DNA of 64,000 nt from Streptomyces griseiscabiei (GTDB lineage: Bacteria; Actinomycetota; Actinomycetes; Streptomycetales; Streptomycetaceae): NCBI RefSeq assembly GCF_020010925.1, contig NZ_JAGJBZ010000002.1, forward strand, positions 1,860,001 to 1,924,000, read 5' to 3'. The number at the start of each line of letters is the position of its first letter. The first letter of the stretch is position 1. The translations under genes and the position numbers were made by a program. The notes beneath the pieces were generated by a model. It was not told where the DNA came from. It saw only the letters and a program-made list of their open reading frames with translations, and made no database searches. Of the stretch, positions 36,224 through 42,437 are shown piece after piece.

Positions 36224-36235
36224 CTCGTGCACGAG
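36224..36235. promoter_or_regulatory. 12-bp perfect palindrome before the MmyB-type regulator
   Basis: CTCGTGCACGAG lies 34 nt upstream of the ATG at 36190, in the gap to the divergent pterin dehydratase gene. XRE regulators of this type commonly repress from such short palindromes. Assignment is positional. Confidence 0.5.
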
Positions 36236-36386
36236 TGTGTACGGATCCGGCCGGCGCGGACCGTACGGCTCGACGTGTTCGACCACCTGGGGCCGGGAGG
36301 TGTCCGACCAGGGACCCGGCGGCCCGGCTGTGGCACGCTGAGAGGGACCGCACGTCATGGAGGGGACGTCCCGGAAGGAGTCGGCC

Positions 36387-36692
36387 ATGCCCGTCGAAGC
36401 CCTGTCGCAGAAGGAGATCGAGGACCGGCTGGCGGAGCTGCCGGGCTGGTCGCTGGAGGGGGACGGCATCGCCCGCTCCTACCGGCTCGCCTCGCACTTC
36501 GCGGCGACCGCGCTGGTCGTGCACATCGCCCGGACGCAGGACGAGCTGAACCACCACTCCGACCTCACCCTCGGCTACGACACCGTCTCGCTGACCATCA
36601 GCACGCACAGCGCGGGCGGCGCCGTCACCGAGAAGGACTTCGAGCTGGCCCGCAGGGTGGAGGCGCTCGCACCGGGCCACGGGGCGGGCTGA
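36387..36692 (+). CDS. 4a-hydroxytetrahydrobiopterin dehydratase (pterin-4a-carbinolamine dehydratase)
   Basis: 101 residues, the normal length of the PCD/DCoH family, which regenerates the pterin cofactor of aromatic amino-acid hydroxylases. The active-site motif is ELNHHSDLTLGYDTVSLTISTHSAGGAVTEKDFELA, with the His-His pair, the later His and the final Asp in the expected spacing. The N-terminus LSQKEIEDRLAELPGWSLEGDGIARSY is typical. GGAAGGAG supports ATG 36387. No phenylalanine hydroxylase gene is near, so the function may be general pterin recycling or molybdopterin-related. Confidence 0.92.
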   Translation: MPVEALSQKEIEDRLAELPGWSLEGDGIARSYRLASHFAATALVVHIARTQDELNHHSDLTLGYDTVSLTISTHSAGGAVTEKDFELARRVEALAPGHGAG

Positions 36693-36697
36693 GGCGG

Positions 36698-37456
36698 GTG
36701 CTGGACTACGACAAGGAGGCCGGCGACTACGACGCCCTGCGCGGCGGCGAGCCCCGCGCCGAGGCCGCCGCCCACGCCGTCCTGGGCCTGCTCCCCGCGG
36801 GCACCCGCCGGGTGCTGGACATCGCCTGCGGCACCGGGATCGTGACCCGGCGGCTCGCGGCGGCGCTGCCCGGGGCGCGGGTCACGGGGGCCGACCTCAC
36901 CCACGCGATGGCGAGCCGGGCCGCCGCCCGGCTCCCCGGCTCCGTCGTGATCGCCGACGGGCGCCGACTCCCCTTCCGGGACGGGGAGTTCGACGCCGTG
37001 GCCAGTGTGTGGCTGCTGCATCTGCTGGACGGTCCGGAGGACGTACGGACCGTGGTCGGCGAGTGCGCCCGGGTGCTCCGTCCCGGCGGTGTCTATGTCA
37101 CCACCGTCGACAAGGGCGCCTCCCACAACGTGGGCAGCGACATCGACGCCGTGCTCGCCACGCGCCCCCGGCGCCCGGCGACCGACATCCCGGCCGACAT
37201 CGAGGTGTACGCCGCCGGGCACGGTCTCGCCCCGGCCGGCCGGGCGACCTTCACGGGCCGGGGACAGGGGCGCAGCCCCCGCCGCGCGCTCACCGACCTG
37301 CGGCGCGGCTGGTTCGTCACCCTGCCGCCCGGCGACCCGCTCGCCGACCGGTTCGCCGTCCGGCTGGCGGCCCTGCCCGACCAGGACCGGGACCGCCCGG
37401 AGCCGACGTTCAGCCTGCGGGCGTTCCGGAAGCCGGCGGGCCCTGCGGCCGGGTGA
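36698..37456 (+). CDS. class I SAM-dependent methyltransferase
   Basis: 252 residues. Motif I is RVLDIACGTGIVTRRLAAALPG (about 36-57), followed by VTGADLTHAMASRAAARL, VIADGRRLPFRDGEFDAVASVWLLHLL and CARVLRPGGVYVTTVDK, the UbiE/Methyltransf_11 pattern. The Arg-rich linker (RGQGRSPRRALTDLRRG) before the end is common in actinobacterial orthologues. GTG at 36698 follows the preceding stop by 5 nt. It shares its end with the convergent lipocalin-like gene (47-bp 3' overlap). Confidence 0.82.
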   Translation: MLDYDKEAGDYDALRGGEPRAEAAAHAVLGLLPAGTRRVLDIACGTGIVTRRLAAALPGARVTGADLTHAMASRAAARLPGSVVIADGRRLPFRDGEFDAVASVWLLHLLDGPEDVRTVVGECARVLRPGGVYVTTVDKGASHNVGSDIDAVLATRPRRPATDIPADIEVYAAGHGLAPAGRATFTGRGQGRSPRRALTDLRRGWFVTLPPGDPLADRFAVRLAALPDQDRDRPEPTFSLRAFRKPAGPAAG

Positions 37457-37901
37457 ACTCCATGACCCAGTTGGTCAGCCAGTTCGCCCCGTCGTCCAGC
37501 GAGAACGCCTGCTCCCAGCGGGCCGAGACCGCGGTCGTGTCCGACCACACGAACCGTACCCGTACGTCCTTGCCGTCGTAGGTGTCGTCGCCGAGGAACT
37601 CGCCCCGGCCACCGGTGAACCGGCCCACGACCGGCGGGAACAGCCGGCCGCTGCGGCTGGAGGACCAGTGCAGCGACCAGGTCCGTTCCTCGGTGTCGAA
37701 CAGCCGCAGGGTCAGCCCCTTCGAGCCGAGGTGCGGCAGGTCGATCTCGTCGACGTTCGCCGCCCCGTCGAACAGCGGGAAGCACCGGGTCGTCGACGCG
37801 AACTCCTCCCAACCGCCGTCCGGGTCCAGGAAGTCGGTGCGGCGGCGGTGGTGGACCTCCCAGTCGCCGTGGAGGAAGTCGAAGTCGTGCGGGCCGCTCA
37901 C
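37410..37901 (-). CDS. conserved lipocalin-like small protein (DUF1579-like)
   Basis: 163 residues rich in beta strands. The N-terminal motif FDFLHGDWEVHHRRR is characteristic of the lipocalin-like DUF1579 and related families that bind small hydrophobic ligands. Further strands LRLFDTEERTWSLHWSSS, VGRFTGGRGEFLGDDTYDGK and VRFVWSDTTAVSARWEQAFSLDDG alternate as in a barrel. The GTG start overlaps the stop of the upstream gene, making a two-gene operon that diverges from the WYL regulator. Function unknown. Confidence 0.65.
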   Translation of the reverse strand: MSGPHDFDFLHGDWEVHHRRRTDFLDPDGGWEEFASTTRCFPLFDGAANVDEIDLPHLGSKGLTLRLFDTEERTWSLHWSSSRSGRLFPPVVGRFTGGRGEFLGDDTYDGKDVRVRFVWSDTTAVSARWEQAFSLDDGANWLTNWVMEFTRPQGPPASGTPAG

Positions 37902-38380
37902 CCCCGGCCCCCGGTGGTCCCGGCGGGCAGGGAGTCGGCCAGGTAGGCGTCCAGGTCGGGGAACTCGGGGTCGAGGATGTGCCGTATCCAGGCGTCGCGT
38001 TCGTGCTGGATCGGCGGGAGTTCCCAGACGCAGCCGATCCACGGCCGGTCGGTGGGGACGAAGTGCGTGGGGTCGGTGTCCGGGCAGCCGAGCACCGGCT
38101 GGCCCGCCGCCGCTCCCGCGAAGTGCAGGACGTTGTCCCACACCCAGCTGTAGACGTTGAGGTAGGCACCGGTGTCGCCGCCCCGGTGCAGGACGACGAA
38201 GGTCGCGGGCGGGGTCGTCGCGTCCGGCGCCGGCAGCAGTTCCGGGAGGATCGCGTAGGCCGCCTCCGCGACCTCGGGTGCGATACCCGCCGGGTCGGTG
38301 GTGACGTGGTAGCGCTTGATGTGCCGGCCGGCCGCCCCGACGGGCGGCGGTACGGTCAGCAGCTTCTCGGTGAAGGGCAT
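37898..38380 (-). CDS. conserved protein of unknown function
   Basis: 160 residues. It has no motif I recognise with confidence. Its sequence is Trp- and Pro-rich in the middle (TFVVLHRGGDTGAYLNVYSWVWDNVLHFAGAAAG), with PWIGCVWELPPIQHERDAWIRHIL near the end. No signal peptide or membrane helix. It is the first gene of the operon read away from the WYL regulator, and a perfect dyad lies 20 nt before its ATG, so it is very probably under that regulator's control. Confidence 0.6.
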   Translation of the reverse strand: MPFTEKLLTVPPPVGAAGRHIKRYHVTTDPAGIAPEVAEAAYAILPELLPAPDATTPPATFVVLHRGGDTGAYLNVYSWVWDNVLHFAGAAAGQPVLGCPDTDPTHFVPTDRPWIGCVWELPPIQHERDAWIRHILDPEFPDLDAYLADSLPAGTTGGRG

Positions 38381-38400
38381 GGCCGCACGTTAGGGCCGCT

Positions 38401-38423
38401 TCACTGACATCCTGTGTCAGTGA
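38401..38423. promoter_or_regulatory. operator dyad between the WYL regulator and its divergent operon
   Basis: TCACTGACA at 38401-38409 and TGTCAGTGA at 38415-38423 are perfect 9-bp inverted arms with a 5-nt spacer. The right arm covers the first codons of the regulator (GTG at 38414 or 38420), so binding would directly block it and the divergent promoter. TGACA-N-TGTCA is a plausible YafY/WYL target. Confidence 0.65.
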
Positions 38424-39379
38424 AGTCCAGCCGGCTCGTCTCGATCCTCCTGCTGCTCCAGACCCGGGGCCGGATGACCGCCGCCCAGCTCGCCGAGGAG
38501 CTGGAGGTGTCCGTGCGCACGGTCTACCGGGACGTGGAGGCGCTGGGCGCGGCCGGCGTCCCGCTGTACGGCGACGCGGGCCACGCCGGGGGCTATCGCC
38601 TCCTCGACGGCTACCGCACCCGCCTCACCGGGCTGACGCGTGACGAGGCCGAGGCGCTGTTTCTCGCGGGCGCCCCCGGCCCGGCCGCCGAGCTGGGCCT
38701 CGGCGCGGTCCTGGCCGCCGCGCAGCTGAAGGTCCGCGCGGCCCTCCCCGCCGAGCTGCGGGCGCACGCCGACCGGGTCGCCGGCCGCTTCCACCTGGAC
38801 GCCCCCGGCTGGTACGCCCAGGCCGACGACACCCCGTTCCTGCCCGCCGTCGCCGACGCCGTCTGGAGCGGCCGGGTCCTGCGTGTCCTCTACCGCCGCT
38901 GGGCCGAGCCGACCGACGTCCGGCGCCGCCTCGAACCGTACGGCCTCGTCCTCAAGGCGGGCCGCTGGTACGTCGTCGCGGGCCCGGGGCCGCGTACGTT
39001 CCGGGTCGACCAGATCCTCGAACTCAGCCCCGGGGACCAGGAGTTCACCCGCCCCGACGACTTCGACCTGGCCGCGTACTGGGCCTCGTACCAACGCGGC
39101 TTCCACGACCGGCTGCACAAGGGCGAGGCACTGGTCCGGCTGGCGCCGGGCGTGACCCTGCCCAGGGCGGTGCCGGTCGAGGGGAGCGGCACGGGGGGCG
39201 ACGGCTGGACCACGGTGCGGGTGCCCATCGAGTCGGTCGGGCACGCGCACGGTGAGTTCCTGCGGCTGGGCGTCGGCATCGAGGTGCTGGAACCGGCCCA
39301 ACTGCGGCGGAGGTTGGCGGAGACGGTGGCCGAACTGGCCGAAAGGTACGGCAACGTGGCCGGGAACAGTGGCGACTGA
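38414..39379 (+). CDS. YafY-family HTH and WYL domain transcriptional regulator
   Basis: 321 residues. The N-terminal HTH_11 (residues 6-60: SRLVSILLLLQTRGRMTAAQLAEELEVSVRTVYRDVEALGAAGVPLYGD) is followed by the linker with GYRLLDGYRTRLTGLTRDEAEALFLAG. The WYL domain is about 135-225 (RVLYRRW..RRLEPYGLVLKAGRWYVVAGPG), and a WCX C-terminal region follows. It starts at GTG 38414 or GTG 38420; there is no upstream ribosome site, so the transcript is probably leaderless. Its likely operator overlaps the start. Confidence 0.9.
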   Translation: MSVKSSRLVSILLLLQTRGRMTAAQLAEELEVSVRTVYRDVEALGAAGVPLYGDAGHAGGYRLLDGYRTRLTGLTRDEAEALFLAGAPGPAAELGLGAVLAAAQLKVRAALPAELRAHADRVAGRFHLDAPGWYAQADDTPFLPAVADAVWSGRVLRVLYRRWAEPTDVRRRLEPYGLVLKAGRWYVVAGPGPRTFRVDQILELSPGDQEFTRPDDFDLAAYWASYQRGFHDRLHKGEALVRLAPGVTLPRAVPVEGSGTGGDGWTTVRVPIESVGHAHGEFLRLGVGIEVLEPAQLRRRLAETVAELAERYGNVAGNSGD

Positions 39380-39381
39380 GA

Positions 39382-39422
39382 GAGCGGAACCCGTCCGTCC
39401 CTGGAGCGGAACCCGTCCGTCC
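39382..39422. repeat. two direct copies of a 19-bp repeat before the PL11 lyase
   Basis: GAGCGGAACCCGTCCGTCC occurs at 39382-39400 and again at 39404-39422, a 22-nt period. It fills almost the whole gap between the WYL regulator and the lyase and ends 18 nt before its GTG. It could be a regulator site or a slippage duplication. Confidence 0.7.
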
Positions 39423-39440
39423 TTTCTGGAGGTCCGTCAC

Positions 39441-41306
39441 GTGCAGCACCCGCACAGGCACCACAGACGCCGAGTCCTGACCTCGGCGGTGACAGCGGCC
39501 CTCGTCGCCGCCGGACTCACCACGTTCACCGGCACACCCGCCGAGGCCGCCACCGCCCGCCAGGTCGAGCGCCTCGACCGGGGCGTGGTCAGCGTGCACG
39601 TCGACAGCGGCAACCTGGTCAGCTGGCGCTGGCTGGGCACCGACCCGAACGACGTGTCGTTCAACGTCTACCGGGCCGGTACCAAGGTCAACTCCGCCCC
39701 GGTCACCGGCTCCACCAACTACTTCCACTCCGGCGCGCCCGCCCAGGCCGACTACACGGTCCGCGCGATCGTGGGCGGTGTGGAGCAGGGCGACTCGGTG
39801 CACGCGGTCCAGCTCCGCACCGGCTACAAGGACGTACCGATCAGCCCGCCCGCCGGCGGCACCACCCCGGACGGCGTGGCGTACACCTACGAGGCCAACG
39901 ACGCCTCCGTGGGCGACCTCGACGGCGACGGCGCCCTGGAGTTCGTCCTGAAGTGGCAGCCGACCAACGCCAAGGACAACTCCCAGTCCGGCTACACCGG
40001 CAACACGATCATCGACGGGATCAAGCTCGACGGCACCCGGCTGTGGCGTATCGACCTGGGCCGCAACATCCGCTCGGGCGCGCACTACACGCAGTTCCAG
40101 GTGTACGACTACGACGGTGACGGCAAGGCGGAGATCGCCGCCAAGACGGCGGACGGCACGGTCGACGGAGCGGGGACGGTGATCGGCGGCGCCTCCGCCG
40201 ACCACCGCAACTCCAGCGGTTACATCCTGTCCGGGCCGGAGTACCTGACCATGTTCAACGGGCAGACCGGCCGCGCGATGCAGACCGTGGACTACGTCCC
40301 GGCCCGCGGCACGGTCTCGTCCTGGGGCGACTCCTACGGCAACCGCGTGGACCGCTTCCTCGCCGGGACGGCCTATCTGGACGGCGCCCGGCCCTCGCTG
40401 ATCATGGCGCGCGGCTACTACACCCGTTCGGTGATCGCGGCCTGGGACTGGCGGAACGGCGCCTTCACCCGCCGCTGGACCTTCGACACCAACTCCTCCA
40501 CCAACACCGGCCGGGGCTACGACGGGCAGGGCTCGCACAGCCTCTCCGTCGGGGACGTCGACAACGACGGCCGGGACGAGATCGTGTACGGCGCGATGGC
40601 CGTGGACGACAACGGAGGCGCGCTGTGGACCACACGGACGGGCCACGGCGACGCCCAGCACCTGGGTGATCTGGACGCGTCCACCTCGGGTCTGGAGTAC
40701 TTCAAGGTCTCGGAGTCCACCTCGCAGCCCGCCGAGCTGTACATCGACCCCGCCAACGGGGCCGTGCGCTGGCAGCTCGCCGCCTGCTGCGACAACGGCC
40801 GGGGGGTGGCCGGTGACATCTACGCCGGCAACGACGGGCCCGAGATGTGGTCGGCCTCCGACTCCTCCGTCCGCGACGAGGCCGGCGCGACGAAGGGCCG
40901 TGAGCCCTCCTCCGTCAACTTCCTCTCCTGGTGGGACGGCGACCCGGTCCGTGAACTCCTCGACGGCACCCGGATCGACAAGTACGGCACCTCCGCCGAC
41001 ACCCGGCTGCTGACCGGCTCCGGGGTGTCGTCCAACAACGGCACCAAGGCCACCCCCGCGCTCTCCGGCGACATCCTCGGCGACTGGCGCGAGGAGGTCG
41101 TCTGGCGCACCAGCGGCAACACGGCCCTGCGGATCTACTCGACGCCCGTCGAGACGAGCACGAAGATCACCACCCTGCTGCACGACCCGATGTACCGCAC
41201 GGGTCTGGCCTGGCAGAACACCGCCTACAACCAGCCCCCGCACACCAGCTTCTTCATCGGGAACAACATGCCGACGCCGCCCCGGCCGACGGTGTACACC
41301 CCGTAG
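39441..41306 (+). CDS. secreted rhamnogalacturonan lyase (PL11)
   Basis: 621 residues. The signal peptide ends near 36 (GTPAEA), after a His/Arg-rich n-region. The remainder matches PL11 (YesW/YesX-type), which cleaves the pectin rhamnogalacturonan-I backbone by beta-elimination. It contains a short N-terminal fibronectin-like part (SFNVYRAGTKVNSAPVTGSTNYF), then an eight-bladed propeller with calcium-binding GDLDGDGALEFVLKWQP, YDYDGDGKAEIAAKTADGT and GDVDNDGRDEIVYGAMAV loops. It ends with FFIGNNMPTPPRP, the family's usual C-terminus; there is no carbohydrate-binding module. GGAGG 8 nt before the GTG supports the start. Confidence 0.92.
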   Translation: MQHPHRHHRRRVLTSAVTAALVAAGLTTFTGTPAEAATARQVERLDRGVVSVHVDSGNLVSWRWLGTDPNDVSFNVYRAGTKVNSAPVTGSTNYFHSGAPAQADYTVRAIVGGVEQGDSVHAVQLRTGYKDVPISPPAGGTTPDGVAYTYEANDASVGDLDGDGALEFVLKWQPTNAKDNSQSGYTGNTIIDGIKLDGTRLWRIDLGRNIRSGAHYTQFQVYDYDGDGKAEIAAKTADGTVDGAGTVIGGASADHRNSSGYILSGPEYLTMFNGQTGRAMQTVDYVPARGTVSSWGDSYGNRVDRFLAGTAYLDGARPSLIMARGYYTRSVIAAWDWRNGAFTRRWTFDTNSSTNTGRGYDGQGSHSLSVGDVDNDGRDEIVYGAMAVDDNGGALWTTRTGHGDAQHLGDLDASTSGLEYFKVSESTSQPAELYIDPANGAVRWQLAACCDNGRGVAGDIYAGNDGPEMWSASDSSVRDEAGATKGREPSSVNFLSWWDGDPVRELLDGTRIDKYGTSADTRLLTGSGVSSNNGTKATPALSGDILGDWREEVVWRTSGNTALRIYSTPVETSTKITTLLHDPMYRTGLAWQNTAYNQPPHTSFFIGNNMPTPPRPTVYTP

Positions 41307-41313
41307 CACCGGC

Positions 41314-41340
41314 CCGTGGGCGGGCCCGGCCCGCCCACGG
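41314..41340. terminator. bidirectional terminator hairpin
   Basis: CCGTGGGCGGGCC (41314-41326) pairs with GGCCCGCCCACGG (41328-41340) with one base between, forming a near-perfect palindrome in the gap between the convergent lyase and EEP genes. Confidence 0.65.
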
Positions 41341-41358
41341 ACTGAGGCGGCTCCGCCG

Positions 41359-42276
41359 TCAGCCCAGCGTCAGCGACGCCTGCACGGGCAGATGGTCGCT
41401 CGGGAACTGGCCGTCGGAAGCGAAGGTGTTGATGGCCGCCCGGTGCGCCGTGACGCCCGGGGTCGTCAGGATCCAGTCGATACGGTCGCCGCCCGGGGTC
41501 AGCGGGCGGTAGCCGTGGAACGTCGCGTACAGGTCGGTGCGCTGGGCCGCCGAGTCCCAGGTGTCGACCAGCCCGGCGCCCAGCAGGGTGTCGTGGACCG
41601 AATTCCTGTGGGCCGCCACATTGAAGTCCCCGGTGACGACGAGGGGGAGCGACCGGTCGAACCCCGCGACGCGCCGGACGATCAGGGCGGCGGCGCGGTC
41701 GCGGGCGTACTGGCTGACGTTGTCGAGATGGGTGTTGAGGAAGTAGAACTCCCGGTCGCCGTCCTGGAGATCGCGGAACCTGACCCAGGTGACCATCCGG
41801 ATGGAGCCGCCGCCCCAGGTGTTGGAGCCGGGCACCTCGGGGGTGTCGGAGAGCCAGAAGTGCCGGTACTCGACCGGGGCGAGCCGGCGGGTGTCGTAGA
41901 AGACCGCCATGAACTCGCCGAGGTTGCCGCCCCCGCGTCCGGTGCCGATCCAGCGGTAGTTCCCGCCGAGGTCGGTCTCGATGTCGAGCAACTGCTGGTA
42001 GAGGCCCTCCTGGGTGCCGATGACATGGGGTGCCTCCTGCCGCAGCAGGGCCCGCATCACGGGTCTGCGGACGGCCCAGCTGTTGGGCTGGACGGTGCTC
42101 GCGTAGCGGAGATTGAAGGACATGGTGGCGAGCGGGGGCACTACGGCCTCCTCTTCCTTTGCCGCGGCGGCCGGTGCGCTGGTCAGTCCGGTGGTGCGGG
42201 ACAACGGCAACAGTACCGCCGCGGCGAGGGCGGTCTTGAGGCCCAGTCGGCGCGGGACGCGGCTGTGGTTCGGCAC
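41359..42276 (-). CDS. secreted endonuclease/exonuclease/phosphatase-family protein
   Basis: 305 residues with a signal peptide ending about residue 38 (TSAPAAAA). EEP-fold motifs are MSFNLRYAS, HVIGTQEGLYQQLLDIE, FYFLNTHLDN, LVVTGDFNVAAHRNSVHD, DRIDWILTTPG and FPSDHLPVQASL. All catalytic positions (Asn, Glu, His, Asp-Asn, Asp-His) are present. The subfamily resembles secreted mannan- or glycan-associated hydrolases (endonuclease-like domain often near CAZymes). The location within a CAZyme block suggests a role on phosphorylated or sulfated carbohydrates or extracellular DNA, which is inference. GTG start after GGAG. Confidence 0.85.
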   Translation of the reverse strand: MPNHSRVPRRLGLKTALAAAVLLPLSRTTGLTSAPAAAAKEEEAVVPPLATMSFNLRYASTVQPNSWAVRRPVMRALLRQEAPHVIGTQEGLYQQLLDIETDLGGNYRWIGTGRGGGNLGEFMAVFYDTRRLAPVEYRHFWLSDTPEVPGSNTWGGGSIRMVTWVRFRDLQDGDREFYFLNTHLDNVSQYARDRAAALIVRRVAGFDRSLPLVVTGDFNVAAHRNSVHDTLLGAGLVDTWDSAAQRTDLYATFHGYRPLTPGGDRIDWILTTPGVTAHRAAINTFASDGQFPSDHLPVQASLTLG

Positions 42277-42386
42277 AGGGGCTCCTTCTGTGAAGGTCTC
42301 CGGGCGAGCCGTGCGTACACACTCTGGGATGCCCCTCCTCGCCGGTCATGAACATGTCGCAACAAGAGGGCGTACGGGGATCGAAG

Positions 42387-42419
42387 AGGGCGCGCGCCCG
42401 ACCCAGACGCGCGCCCTCA
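42387..42419 (-). terminator. terminator hairpin after the GH74 gene
   Basis: GAGGGCGCGCG (42387-42397) pairs with CGCGCGCCCTC (42409-42419) over 11 bp with an 11-nt loop, immediately after the GH74 stop at 42438 on the minus strand. Confidence 0.65.
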
Positions 42420-42437
42420 CCTGGCCCTGCTCGGGTG

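Noticed and set aside
39045..41309. 754-codon minus-strand frame opposite the rhamnogalacturonan lyase
   Set aside because: Antisense to a gene with clear propeller and calcium-loop motifs; no domain of its own.
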